Of a DNA stretch of 64,000 bases, positions 46,242 to 54,696 are shown one piece after another. The translations under genes and the position numbers were made by a program. The stretch comes from Oscillospiraceae bacterium (GTDB taxonomy: Bacteria > Bacillota > Clostridia > Oscillospirales > Oscillospiraceae), in assembly GCA_017436955.1 (NCBI GenBank), contig JAFSCD010000003.1, positions 186,001-250,000 on the forward strand, written 5' to 3'. The stretch's first letter is position 1. Every line of letters starts with the position of its first letter. A model generated the notes under the pieces. The model searched no databases, was not told the origin of the DNA, and saw only the letters and a program-made list of their open reading frames with translations.

Positions 46242-47144
46242 TTACCAGATTCGTACTTCCGGCTCCAGACGGATGCCGGACTTTTCATAAACGATGTCAG
46301 AAACGTTTTTCAGCAGCGCTTTTACATCCGCTGCCGTTGCGCCGCCGAGATTGACAGCAAAGCCGGCGTGCTTGGTGGAAATGGCCGCGCCGCCCACCCG
46401 GTAGCCCTTAAGACCGGCTTCATCAATGAGCGCTGCCGCATAGCCGCCAACCGGGCGCTTGAAAGCAGAGCCGGCGGAAGGAAGCTCCAACGGCTGGGAC
46501 GCGGAGCGCTTTTCCATCAGCGCACGCATCTTTTCCTTAATTCGTTCAGGCGGTGCCTGACGCAGGGAAAACACTGCGCTGATCACAATTTCGCCGGTTT
46601 CCTCCAGGATGCTGTGTCGGTAAGAAAACCGCATATCGGCATTACTGCGTTCAGAAAGCGAGCCATCCGCGCCCATCACAACAGCACTTTCCAGTACAGC
46701 GCTGATATCGCCGTCATAAGCGCCGGCATTCATAAACACGCCGCCACCGACGGTACCGGGGATGCCGTGGGCAAATTCCAGACCGGAAAGCCCCTGCCTT
46801 GCCGCAAATACCGCCGCACGGGTCATAGTCACACCGGCCATTACACGGATACGGTCGCCTTCCAGCAGCTCCATACCGTCCAGATGATCCTTCAGGCAGA
46901 TCACGACGCCGGGAAGAAATCCATCCGGGGCAAGCACGTTGGTGCCGGCACCCAGGATCCTGGGTGTAACGCCCAGCTCTTTCGCCTGATGCAGAATGTC
47001 TGCCAGTTCATCCGTATTCTTCGGGAATGCCATGATTTCTGCTTCACCGCCGATGCGGAAGGAGGTATGGTTGCACATTGGTTCAAAATATTTCAGCGCG
47101 CAGCGCGCGTTCAGTTGCTTTTGTAAAGATGTCAAATCCCTCAT
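46242..47144 (-). CDS. murB: UDP-N-acetylenolpyruvoylglucosamine reductase
   Basis: NADPH-dependent flavoenzyme that completes UDP-MurNAc. The 300 residues show the FAD-binding SFRIGGEAEI, ILGAGTNVLA, GIPGTVGGGVFMNAGAYDG and SYRHS motifs, with the C-terminal GSAFKRP catalytic segment, type II MurB layout. It heads the murB-whiA-dnaE operon with a consensus-like promoter. Confidence 0.96.
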   Translation of the reverse strand: MRDLTSLQKQLNARCALKYFEPMCNHTSFRIGGEAEIMAFPKNTDELADILHQAKELGVTPRILGAGTNVLAPDGFLPGVVICLKDHLDGMELLEGDRIRVMAGVTMTRAAVFAARQGLSGLEFAHGIPGTVGGGVFMNAGAYDGDISAVLESAVVMGADGSLSERSNADMRFSYRHSILEETGEIVISAVFSLRQAPPERIKEKMRALMEKRSASQPLELPSAGSAFKRPVGGYAAALIDEAGLKGYRVGGAAISTKHAGFAVNLGGATAADVKALLKNVSDIVYEKSGIRLEPEVRIW

Positions 47145-47174
47145 AAACGCCTCCGGGTGTATGATATCTTTTAT

Positions 47175-47203
47175 ACTATATCACACCAAAACAAAATATG
47201 CAA
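47175..47203 (-). promoter_or_regulatory. sigma-A promoter of murB-whiA-dnaE
   Basis: TTGCAT and TATAGT with a 17-base spacer, about 30 bases before the start codon on the minus strand. Confidence 0.7.
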
Positions 47204-47226
47204 ATAGAACCGTTATTATTTTATAT

Positions 47227-47265
47227 AAAATAATAAAAAACGTCTGCGGTTGTCCGCAGACGTTT
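47227..47265 (-). terminator. intrinsic terminator upstream of murB
   Basis: AAACGTCTGCGG / CCGCAGACGTTT with a four-base loop and a T/A-rich run on the minus strand. It would stop transcription coming from the thioredoxin-fold gene after running antisense through the small lipoprotein. Confidence 0.85.
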
Positions 47266-47269
47266 CGTT

Positions 47270-47299
47270 TGAATGATTCCGGCAGTTAAGGAGATACTA
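47270..47299 (+). promoter_or_regulatory. candidate SigG/SigF forespore promoter
   Basis: TGAATG and GATACTA with a 17-base spacer, close to the SigG consensus TGAATA / CATACTA (one mismatch each). It ends 31 bases before the small lipoprotein ATG, a normal leader distance. Confidence 0.5.
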
Positions 47300-47330
47300 C
47301 TCGTGTAATCCAACGCTAGGAGGAAATATT

Positions 47331-47555
47331 ATGAAAAAGATGATTACGCTTTTGTTGATCCTTGTCCTTACCCTCGGTCTCTTTGCAGGCTGCCGCAGTG
47401 GCAATTCCCCGGAAGATATGGTTACCGAAGCCAGTAAAGCTGTGGACGATATGATGCCCAAGAGCGATAACGGGCACGCCACAGACGGCGACGGCTTTAT
47501 CGGTGACGGCAACGGTCGCAGCGGGATGAATGGCGGTATGCTGCCCAACGGCTAA
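47331..47555 (+). CDS. small lipoprotein, possibly forespore-expressed
   Basis: A 74-residue lipoprotein: signal peptide with lipobox LFAGC (Cys21), then a short acidic, Gly/Asp-rich tail with DGDGFIGDGNG. Strong GGAGG site. The stop lies one base from the stop of the convergent thioredoxin-fold gene, with no terminator between. A SigG-like promoter upstream suggests a spore-membrane or germination-related product, an inference only. No known family recognised. Confidence 0.7.
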   Translation: MKKMITLLLILVLTLGLFAGCRSGNSPEDMVTEASKAVDDMMPKSDNGHATDGDGFIGDGNGRSGMNGGMLPNG

Positions 47556-47556
47556 G

Positions 47557-47817
47557 TCAGGCTTCGGCCTGACCTACATACCGCGACCATTCCAGAGAAA
47601 CGTTCCCCTGCTCATCCACAATGCAGGGTATGCCGATACTGCCGGCTTTCCGGGCTTCGTCGAACAGAGGACTGCCGTCTCGGATCGCCAAAAAAGCCTT
47701 CAGAATCGCAAGGCTGTCAGAAAAATCGAGAAACGCATACGCCACGTGCGCTTCGGTCAGCTCCTCGCAGCACTGCACACAATCCGGGCAAAGCATAGAG
47801 CCGTAAATCTTCAGCAT
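47557..47817 (-). CDS. thioredoxin-fold protein with CPDC motif
   Basis: An 86-residue glutaredoxin/NrdH-like protein: MLKIYGSMLCPDCV with redox cysteines 10 and 13, and the cis-proline segment GIPCIVDEQG near 62-71. Further cysteines at 16, 17 and 65 are unusual. It lies 11 bases after the OMP-decarboxylase-like gene, so the two are probably co-expressed. The real substrate is unknown. Confidence 0.8.
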   Translation of the reverse strand: MLKIYGSMLCPDCVQCCEELTEAHVAYAFLDFSDSLAILKAFLAIRDGSPLFDEARKAGSIGIPCIVDEQGNVSLEWSRYVGQAEA

Positions 47818-47828
47818 AGCAGCACCTC

Positions 47829-48695
47829 TTAAAAAATGGTTACATAGCGCAGAAGATTCTTCTTCATTCTGTCAGCCGCTTCCACAGCCTGGGCAATATA
47901 ATCCGTACCGTCGGTACCGTTTTCCTTCCACGCGGCGGTAACGGAGGTACCGGCACTGACAACGGCACCGTAGCCGAAACGGTCAAAGGCGTAGCTGCAA
48001 TTTTTGTGATTGCCGCTGGGATATTCCAGCCCGTCTACCAGCAGATAGGTGTATTTGTAGCTGCTGCGGATCGAGCGGATGCTGTTGGGCGCACCGGCGC
48101 TGACAGCGGCGCAGACCCGGGAATAACCGCTCTTTCCGAAAAGATTTTCTCCCAGGCGGCTGATCATATCCATCGCTGCCGTGTGTACGAGCCGGGTGCC
48201 GGTCATCAGATCCTGCAGCTCCAGCGCCGACTTGTTGGCAGAGCGCACCACCACGAAAAGATCCTTATCCGCTTTGCAGTACGGGATAAAGGGCTTGACG
48301 GCGTCACTGCCGATATAAGGGCTGATCAGCAGACCGTCACAGGGATAGGTTTCACCGCCGAAAATGACATCCGCGGTCATCTGGGCGTCATCAGGGGTTA
48401 AAATACCGGGCGCGTCCAGCAGCACGTAGTAGCCCAGCTCCTGCGCTTCTTTCAGCAGCGCGGAAAGAGTGCTTAAGCCCGCACCGCCCAGCAGCGCAAA
48501 GGCATCAAAACGGAAGCGGACAGCAGGGATCGTCTCCTTCAGCGCCTGCATCAGTTCCCGGCAGAAAAGCGCATAATTTTCAATCGCGCTTCCCTGCTGG
48601 ATATGGGCAGGAATGGCATCCTGCGGTGCGGTAAGATCCAGCATCGAGGGGTTTTTCATCCTGCGGATCTTGTCGTGTAGCTTATCAATAGCCAT
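47829..48695 (-). CDS. OMP-decarboxylase-like protein lacking catalytic residues
   Basis: A 288-residue homologue of type 2 orotidine-5'-phosphate decarboxylase (PyrF). The scaffold is visible: IPAHIQQG, the PYIGSDAVKPF strand (126-136, PyrF-like NPYLGSD) and FVVVRSANKSALELQDL (147-163). The catalytic D-x-K-x-x-D loop is instead DAPGIL at 94-99, and the VKPQ strand reads VRFR, so the lysine and second aspartate are missing. It is therefore unlikely to decarboxylate OMP. It has its own sigma-A promoter and pairs with the CPDC protein. Function unknown. Confidence 0.75.
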   Translation of the reverse strand: MAIDKLHDKIRRMKNPSMLDLTAPQDAIPAHIQQGSAIENYALFCRELMQALKETIPAVRFRFDAFALLGGAGLSTLSALLKEAQELGYYVLLDAPGILTPDDAQMTADVIFGGETYPCDGLLISPYIGSDAVKPFIPYCKADKDLFVVVRSANKSALELQDLMTGTRLVHTAAMDMISRLGENLFGKSGYSRVCAAVSAGAPNSIRSIRSSYKYTYLLVDGLEYPSGNHKNCSYAFDRFGYGAVVSAGTSVTAAWKENGTDGTDYIAQAVEAADRMKKNLLRYVTIF

Positions 48696-48735
48696 AATCT
48701 CGCCTCCTGACGGAAAAAATCGTGTTTTTTCTTAA

Positions 48736-48764
48736 ATCATATCACAGCTTTTATTTTTTTACAA
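48736..48764 (-). promoter_or_regulatory. sigma-A promoter of the PyrF-like/CPDC operon
   Basis: TTGTAA and TATGAT with a 17-base spacer on the minus strand, about 40 bases upstream of the start codon. Confidence 0.7.
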
Positions 48765-48815
48765 TATTCCAGCAAAAAATCTTCCAAATTTCCTTTGCGC
48801 AGATTCTGTCGAAAC

Positions 48816-48825
48816 GGGCATACTA
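48816..48825 (+). promoter_or_regulatory. possible SigF/SigG -10 box
   Basis: GGGCATACTA fits the SigF -10 pattern GGNNANANTR fully. No good -35 is present and it lies only 22 bases before the start codon. TGTCGAA just upstream (48808-48814) equals the Spo0A core box, which may be chance. Confidence 0.25.
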
Positions 48826-48847
48826 ATGACGAAGGGAGTGATAAAAA

Positions 48848-49024
48848 ATGAAAGCAAAAGGCTGGGCGATCACATTGGGCATCGGCGCTGCGGCAGGTGC
48901 CGTGGCCGTGATGATGCTGCCGAAGCAATCCACCACACGAAAGCTGGTCAACAGAGCCGCCTGCGCTGTGGAAAACGCGGCAAGTAACGTCAGCGACAAG
49001 CTGATGAGCAAGATGGATATGTAA
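48848..49024 (+). CDS. 58-residue YtxH-like membrane protein
   Basis: A short frame (MKAKGWAITLGIGAAAGAVA then a basic, amphipathic C-terminal helix VENAASNVSDKLMSKM). One N-terminal membrane helix with a Gly/Ala-rich core recalls YtxH-like small proteins. AAGGGAG site, own terminator with T-run after the stop. Function unknown. Confidence 0.65.
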   Translation: MKAKGWAITLGIGAAAGAVAVMMLPKQSTTRKLVNRAACAVENAASNVSDKLMSKMDM

Positions 49025-49028
49025 AAAG

Positions 49029-49055
49029 CGGGAGGCAATCGCCTCCCGGTTTTTT
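49029..49055. terminator. bidirectional intrinsic terminator
   Basis: CGGGAGGC / GCCTCCCG with an AATC loop and a T6 run on the plus strand, A-rich on the other side. It serves the YtxH-like gene and the clpE end (overlapping its stop codon). Confidence 0.9.
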
Positions 49056-51348
49056 ATTTCGCAATAACCGAAATTTTACCATCCTCGACGGAAATGTGAA
49101 TGGTAGAAATCGGCGCTTCGAAGGACTCGATGATCCGCTCGGAGATGGGATCCTCCAGCTCCTTTTGAATCGTTCTGCGCAAGTTTCTGGCACCGTAAGT
49201 CACGGAATATGCCTTCTTTACCAGGAAATGGCGAACATTTTCATCAAAAGTGATCTCAAGCCCGCGCTCGGTCAGGCTCTGGGTCAGTTCACGCAGCATA
49301 ATGTCCGCGATACCCAAAAAATCCGCCTCGGTCAGGTGGTTAAATGTGATGATCTCATCCACTCTGTTGATAAATTCCGGGCGCAGGAACTCACGAAGCG
49401 CCTTCATGGTCTTTTCCTTGATCACATCCGTGTCGGTGCGGCCAAAGCCCATACCGCCTACTCGCCCTTCGGAGCCGGCGTTGGAGGTCATTACAATAAC
49501 GGTGTTTTCAAAGTTCACCGTTCTGCCCTGGGCATCGGTGATACGACCGTCATCCAGTACCTGCAGCAGGATATTCAGCACATCGGGGTGTGCCTTTTCG
49601 ATCTCGTCAAACAGCACCACGCTGTAGGGTCTGCGGCGGATCTTCTCCGTAAGCTGTCCGGCTTCGTCATAGCCCACATAGCCGGGAGGCGAGCCAATCA
49701 GCTTGGAAACGGTGTGCTTTTCCATATATTCGGACATATCCAGCCGGATCAGGCTGTCCACGCTGTCAAACAGATCATTGGCAAGGCATTTTACCAGCTC
49801 CGTCTTACCAACGCCGGTAGGACCGACGAAGATAAAGGAGACCGGGCGCTTCTTGGGGCTAATGCCTACACGGTGGCGGCGGATCGCCTTGGAAACCGCT
49901 TCCACGGCTTCATCCTGCCCTACGATATGCTCCTTCAGCCGGCCGTAAAGACCGCTGATCTGCTGGAATTCCTGGGCCTTGATCTTGGATGCCGGGATCT
50001 TCGTCCACAGCTCGATAATGCGAGCAAGATTCTCGATGGTGACCGCAGGAGGCGGCACCTGCTCCAGCCGCTCGATCTCCTCCGCGATCTGGCACAGCTT
50101 GCTGCGGATCAGCGCAAGACGCTCGAAATGCTCGTTTTCCGTATCCTCGGTCAGCATACGAAGCTCCAGCTCATAGTCATCCCGTTCCTTCTTCTTTTCT
50201 GCCAGCTGGGAGATCTCCTTGCACCGCAGATTCACATCGGAGCAGGCCTCGTCCAGCAGGTCGATGGCCTTATCCGGCAGAAAACGGTCGGTAATATAGC
50301 GCTCGGACAGCACCACGCACTGCCGTGCGATCTCCGGCGAAATGGTAACGCCGTGGAAATCCGCGTAGCTCTTCGCGATGCCCTGCATGATCTGGCAGGC
50401 CTCCTCAATGGTAGGCTCAGCCACGGTAACTGGCTGGAAGCGGCGCTCCAGGGCGGCATCCTTTTCGATATACTTGCGGTATTCATTGAAGGTGGTGGCG
50501 CCGATGACCTGAATTTCGCCACGGGAAAGCGCGGGCTTCAGAATATTGGCGGCGTTCATGGAGCCTTCGGCATCGCCGGCACCGACCAGATTATGCACCT
50601 CGTCGATGACAAGAATAATATTGCTGCACTCCTTGATCTCACCGATCAGGCTCTTCATACGGCTCTCAAACTGTCCACGGAACTGGGTGCCGGCCACCAG
50701 AGCCGTCAGGTCCAGCAGGAAAACCTCCTTATCCCGCAGCTTGTAGGGCACATCGCCGGCGGCGATGCGCTGGGCGAGACCTTCCGCAATGGCGGTCTTG
50801 CCAACGCCGGGCTCACCGATCAGGCAGGGATTGTTCTTCTGTCGGCGGTTCAGGATCTGGATCACACGCTCCGTTTCCACATCTCTGCCAATGACTCTGT
50901 CCAGCTTGCCCTCTCTGGCTCTGCGGGTCAGATCCATACAGTAGCTGTCCAGGAATTTGTGCTTTTTGCCCTTTTTCCGGGACTTTTCGCCGTCATTCTT
51001 ATGCTCGGGCGCTTCCTCGCGCTCGGCAGGCGCAGCCTCACTGGGCTTGCTGATACCGCCGAAAAGCTGATTCAGCATGGGGAAAGTGGCGGTCTGGCTG
51101 TCCATATCATCGTCATCGTGATCGCCGGAATCCATCTGGGCAAACATACTGCTCATCTCGTCACTGAGGCTGTCCAGATCCTCCTCGGAGAAGCCCATCT
51201 GCTTGACAGCCTCCTCGATCTGGGGAATCCCCAAGGAACGGGCACATTTCAGGCAATAGCCCTCATTCATGGTCACGCCGTTTTCCATCTTGGTGATGAA
51301 TACCACCGCTATATTTTTTTTGCATTTGGTGCAAAGCTTGGGTTGCAT
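49054..51348 (-). CDS. clpE: Clp ATPase with N-terminal zinc finger (ClpE-like)
   Basis: Class I HSP100 unfoldase that likely feeds substrates to ClpP. The 764 residues start with a zinc finger (Cys6, 9, 32, 35) as in ClpE, followed by an acidic linker, the first AAA+ domain (Walker A GEPGVGKT at 178-185), a UVR-like middle coiled coil (about 385-430) and the second AAA+ domain ([25 protein letters not shown]). The ClpC/ClpB repeat N-domain is absent. It ends the run from the PBP gene. No CtsR box was found. Confidence 0.9.
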   Translation of the reverse strand: MQPKLCTKCKKNIAVVFITKMENGVTMNEGYCLKCARSLGIPQIEEAVKQMGFSEEDLDSLSDEMSSMFAQMDSGDHDDDDMDSQTATFPMLNQLFGGISKPSEAAPAEREEAPEHKNDGEKSRKKGKKHKFLDSYCMDLTRRAREGKLDRVIGRDVETERVIQILNRRQKNNPCLIGEPGVGKTAIAEGLAQRIAAGDVPYKLRDKEVFLLDLTALVAGTQFRGQFESRMKSLIGEIKECSNIILVIDEVHNLVGAGDAEGSMNAANILKPALSRGEIQVIGATTFNEYRKYIEKDAALERRFQPVTVAEPTIEEACQIMQGIAKSYADFHGVTISPEIARQCVVLSERYITDRFLPDKAIDLLDEACSDVNLRCKEISQLAEKKKERDDYELELRMLTEDTENEHFERLALIRSKLCQIAEEIERLEQVPPPAVTIENLARIIELWTKIPASKIKAQEFQQISGLYGRLKEHIVGQDEAVEAVSKAIRRHRVGISPKKRPVSFIFVGPTGVGKTELVKCLANDLFDSVDSLIRLDMSEYMEKHTVSKLIGSPPGYVGYDEAGQLTEKIRRRPYSVVLFDEIEKAHPDVLNILLQVLDDGRITDAQGRTVNFENTVIVMTSNAGSEGRVGGMGFGRTDTDVIKEKTMKALREFLRPEFINRVDEIITFNHLTEADFLGIADIMLRELTQSLTERGLEITFDENVRHFLVKKAYSVTYGARNLRRTIQKELEDPISERIIESFEAPISTIHISVEDGKISVIAK

Positions 51349-51363
51349 AGATAATCACTCCAT

Positions 51364-52146
51364 TCAGACAATGGGTCTTTCCGGTACACATTCAAAGTTC
51401 TCGATCCCATCGTCGTACCACAGATGGGTCATATACAGACCGCCGGCAGGAACAGTAGGACCGGCAGCGGTGCGGTTGCCGTCATTTAGGATTCTGCTGA
51501 TTTCTTCAGGCGGGAACTTGCCTTCAGCGGCGTAGACCACCGTACCTGCCATCGCCCGCGCCATATTATACAAAAATCCGTTGGCGCAGACACGCAGGGC
51601 GATCAGATCGCCGTCGCGCTCGACCTTGTAATAGTATACTGTGCGGACGGTGGATTTAACCTCCGTACCCACACTGCGTACTGCAGCGAAATCGTGGGTA
51701 CCCACAAACTGGTCTGCCGCCGCCTGCAGCACCTTTTCATCCAGATGCTTGGGGTAAAACCAAGCTCTGTTCACGTAAAAAGGGTCTTTTACCCGGGAAT
51801 TGTAGATCAGATAGGTATACTCCTTGCGTACGCAGGAGCCGATGGCGTTGAAATTTTCGTGGACCTCCACAGCCCTGGTGACTACGATATCCAAAGGCAG
51901 ATGGGTATTCAGTGCATAAGGCAGCCGATCCACCGGGATGGTGGATGTGGTCTTGAAATTCGCCACGTAGCACTTGGCGTGGACGCCGGCGTCCGTTCTG
52001 CCGCAGCCGGTGACGTGAACATCGTGTCCGACGATCATCTCAATGGCCTTTTGCAGGGTCTCCTGCACTGTGGGCAGGTTTTTCTGCATCTGCCAGCCGT
52101 GGTAGGCTGTACCGAGATATGTCAGATAAAGTGCAATATTGCGCAT
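51364..52146 (-). CDS. truA: tRNA pseudouridine(38-40) synthase
   Basis: Isomerises uridines 38-40 in the tRNA anticodon arm. The 260 residues have the YLGTAYHGWQMQ start and the catalytic Asp in GCGRTDAGVHA near 54-60. The frame stays open 48 codons upstream into ecfT, but GAGG six bases before this ATG marks the canonical start. Its position behind ecfT is conserved in Firmicutes. Confidence 0.96.
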   Translation of the reverse strand: MRNIALYLTYLGTAYHGWQMQKNLPTVQETLQKAIEMIVGHDVHVTGCGRTDAGVHAKCYVANFKTTSTIPVDRLPYALNTHLPLDIVVTRAVEVHENFNAIGSCVRKEYTYLIYNSRVKDPFYVNRAWFYPKHLDEKVLQAAADQFVGTHDFAAVRSVGTEVKSTVRTVYYYKVERDGDLIALRVCANGFLYNMARAMAGTVVYAAEGKFPPEEISRILNDGNRTAAGPTVPAGGLYMTHLWYDDGIENFECVPERPIV

Positions 52147-52154
52147 ACGCCACC

Positions 52155-52961
52155 TCACAGACCGAAGCCGCGCAGCACGCACACCGCGGTGATCAGCAAC
52201 GCAGCCACAAGGAAGCTGCCGTAATCGCAGCCGTGCATACGCAGAAGCTTCATCTTTGTGCGGCCGTCGCCACCCTGATAGCAGCGACATTCCATAGCGG
52301 TAGCCAGCTCATCGGCACGGCGGAACGCGCTGATAAACAGCGGCACCAGGATCGGCACCAGCGCCTTGACCCGCTGCACCAGGTTGCCGGATTCAAAGTC
52401 GGCGCCCCTTGCCTTCTGGGCGGACATGATCTTATCCGTTTCCTCCACCAGTGTGGGGATAAAACGCAGGGCAATGCACATCATCATAGACAGCTCGTGC
52501 ACCGGCAGCTTGATCTTTTTCAGCGGCGAAAGCAGCGCTTCCAGGCCGTCGGTCAGGGCGATGGGCGATGTGGTATAGGTCAGAAGGAAAGTTCCCGTAA
52601 CCAGCATTAAAATTCGGAAAACCATAAAAAACGCCCGAATAACGCCTTCTAACGTAATAGAAATAGTCCAAATTTGCACCAGTACGGTTTCGCCCTGGGT
52701 GAAGAACAAATTCAAAATGCCCGTAAAGAGCAGAATGAACATCAGCGGCTTCATGCCCTTAAAGAAGGACTTGAGCGGAATTCCGGAAATGGCGATACTC
52801 ACCGCTAAAAATACGAAAACCACGCCGTAGGACAGCCAGCTGACAGCCAAAAACAGCGCAACGATATAACCCACCAGAATCAGCAGCTTCGTTCTGGGGT
52901 CCAGGCGGTGGATCACCGATTTTCCCGGGAAAAACTGACCGAGGGTAACGTCCTTAAGCAT
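52155..52961 (-). CDS. ecfT: energy-coupling factor transporter transmembrane protein EcfT
   Basis: Membrane scaffold of the group II ECF transporters that take up vitamins with separate S-components. The 268 residues have about five helices after the LDPRTKLL entry motif and the coupling Ala-Arg-Gly (ARGADFES, RRADELATAM) that contact the two ATPases. The second of two ATGs, spaced 8 bases from GGAGG, is chosen. It overlaps ecfA2 by 8 bases. Confidence 0.95.
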   Translation of the reverse strand: MLKDVTLGQFFPGKSVIHRLDPRTKLLILVGYIVALFLAVSWLSYGVVFVFLAVSIAISGIPLKSFFKGMKPLMFILLFTGILNLFFTQGETVLVQIWTISITLEGVIRAFFMVFRILMLVTGTFLLTYTTSPIALTDGLEALLSPLKKIKLPVHELSMMMCIALRFIPTLVEETDKIMSAQKARGADFESGNLVQRVKALVPILVPLFISAFRRADELATAMECRCYQGGDGRTKMKLLRMHGCDYGSFLVAALLITAVCVLRGFGL

Positions 52962-53817
52962 CGGCATTCCCTCCCTTTAGCGCTGTCAGCGCCTTCACAG
53001 CCTGCGCCTGGGTATACACCGGCTCCACCGGCAAGCCAAGCTGCTTCAGCTTCATAAACACCTGGGTCAAAACCGGAATATTCAGACCCATCTGCACCAG
53101 CTCATCCGCGTGGCGGAACACCTCTGCAGGCGTGTCCATCAGGGCAATTTTCGACTTGTTCATTACGATCAGGCGGTCAGCCATCCGGGCAACGTCGCCC
53201 ATAGAATGGCTTACCATCATAATTGTGGCGTGCTTTGCCTTGCGGTAGCTGTCGATATAGTTGAGGATCTCCTCACGACCTGCAGGGTCAAGTCCTGCGG
53301 TAGGCTCGTCCAGGATCAGCAGCTCCGGCTCCATAGCCAGCACGCCGGCAATGGCAACACGCCGCTTCTGTCCGCCGGAAAGATCAAAGGGCGATACCGT
53401 CAGCTGTTCATCGGAAAGTCCCACCGCGGCAGCGGATTCCTTGACTCTGCGGTCGATCTCATCCGCTTTCAAGCCCATATTTTTCGGTCCGAAGGCGATG
53501 TCCTTATAGACCGTCTCCTCAAAAAGCTGATATTCCGGATACTGAAACACCAAACCCACGCGGAAACGGGTCTGCCGGGTGGTCTTTTTATCCTGCCAGA
53601 TGTCAACACCATCCAGCAGGATCTCGCCGGAATCCGGCTTCAAAAGACCGTTCAAATGCTGCATCAGGGTGGATTTACCGGAGCCGGTATGACCGATCAC
53701 ACCGATAAACTCTCCCCTTTCCAGCGAAAACGACACGTCATCCAGCGCCGTGTGCTCAAACGGAGTACCGGCGCTGTACTTATGTGTCAGATTTTTTACC
53801 TCAATAAAGGGTGTCAC
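52954..53817 (-). CDS. ecfA2: energy-coupling factor ATPase EcfA2
   Basis: ABC ATPase of the ECF transporter. The 287 residues contain Walker A GHTGSGKST near 43, Q-loop FQYPEYQLFEETV, signature LSGGQKRRVAIAG, Walker B LLILDEPTAGLDP and H-switch MVSHSMGD. It lies 19 bases after ecfA1 and overlaps ecfT. Confidence 0.95.
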   Translation of the reverse strand: MTPFIEVKNLTHKYSAGTPFEHTALDDVSFSLERGEFIGVIGHTGSGKSTLMQHLNGLLKPDSGEILLDGVDIWQDKKTTRQTRFRVGLVFQYPEYQLFEETVYKDIAFGPKNMGLKADEIDRRVKESAAAVGLSDEQLTVSPFDLSGGQKRRVAIAGVLAMEPELLILDEPTAGLDPAGREEILNYIDSYRKAKHATIMMVSHSMGDVARMADRLIVMNKSKIALMDTPAEVFRHADELVQMGLNIPVLTQVFMKLKQLGLPVEPVYTQAQAVKALTALKGGNADA

Positions 53818-53836
53818 TTTTCTTCCTCCCAGCGGG

Positions 53837-54685
53837 TCAGACCTTTAGTGCTTCGTAAAGTATCTGCGCGCATTCATCCGGCTCCAGGCTGCCCAGCGGC
53901 AGATCGAAGCCATGTTTATTCAGCTCCCAGCACAGCTCTGCCGTGTCCGGGGCAGCAAGTCCGATACTGTGCAGCAGCTCCACCTGGGAGAATACCTCCC
54001 GGGGTGTTCCGTCTGCCGCCACTTTCCCCTGATGCAGCACCACCACGCGCTGCGCCTGGGCAGCTTCATCCATGTGGTGGGTGATCAGCACAACGGTAAT
54101 TCCCTTTTCCGCATTGAGCTTTAAGATGGTATCCATCACTTCCCTGCGGCCTCTGGGATCCAGCATCGCCGTAGGCTCGTCCAGCACGATGCATTTCGGC
54201 TCCATAGCGATCACACCGGCGATCGCCACACGCTGCTTCTGACCGCCGGACAGAAGATGGGGCGCGTGCTCCCGGTAGGAATACATACCCACCTGCTTCA
54301 GCGCACGGTCGACCCGGTTACGGATCTCCGGGCTGGCGATCCCCAAATTCTCCGGACCGAAGGCAACATCCTCCTCCACCACATTGGCAACGATCTGGTT
54401 GTCCGGATTTTGGAACACCATACCGGTGCAGCGGCGGATCGCGATCAGCTTTTCCGGATCCGAGGTGTCCATTCCGTAGACGTAGACCTTTCCGCCGCCG
54501 GGCAGCAATATGGAATTAAAATGCTTTGCAAGCGTGGATTTTCCGCAGCCGTTGCCGCCAAGGACAGCTACGAAGCTGCCTTGTTTGATCTGCAGGTTCA
54601 AATCCTCAAAAACGACGATATCGGGCGTGTCATCCACGCCCGGATATGCGAATTTGAGATGTTCGACAGAAATCGCCTTGTCCAT
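53837..54685 (-). CDS. ecfA1: energy-coupling factor ATPase EcfA1
   Basis: Partner ABC ATPase. The 282 residues have Walker A GGNGCGKST, Q-loop FQNPDNQIVA, signature LSGGQKQRVAIAG, Walker B CIVLDEPTAMLDP and H-switch ITHHMDEA. GGAG five bases upstream picks this ATG over one eight codons earlier. Order ecfA1-ecfA2-ecfT-truA equals Bacillus; the usual rplM-rpsI are replaced by clpE. Confidence 0.95.
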   Translation of the reverse strand: MDKAISVEHLKFAYPGVDDTPDIVVFEDLNLQIKQGSFVAVLGGNGCGKSTLAKHFNSILLPGGGKVYVYGMDTSDPEKLIAIRRCTGMVFQNPDNQIVANVVEEDVAFGPENLGIASPEIRNRVDRALKQVGMYSYREHAPHLLSGGQKQRVAIAGVIAMEPKCIVLDEPTAMLDPRGRREVMDTILKLNAEKGITVVLITHHMDEAAQAQRVVVLHQGKVAADGTPREVFSQVELLHSIGLAAPDTAELCWELNKHGFDLPLGSLEPDECAQILYEALKV

Positions 54686-54696
54686 AGTTTCTCCAA

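Noticed and set aside
49096..51354. Long plus-strand frame opposite clpE (and similar ones opposite the PBP and dnaE genes)
   Set aside because: All are shadows of conserved minus-strand genes, without recognisable domains or ribosome sites.
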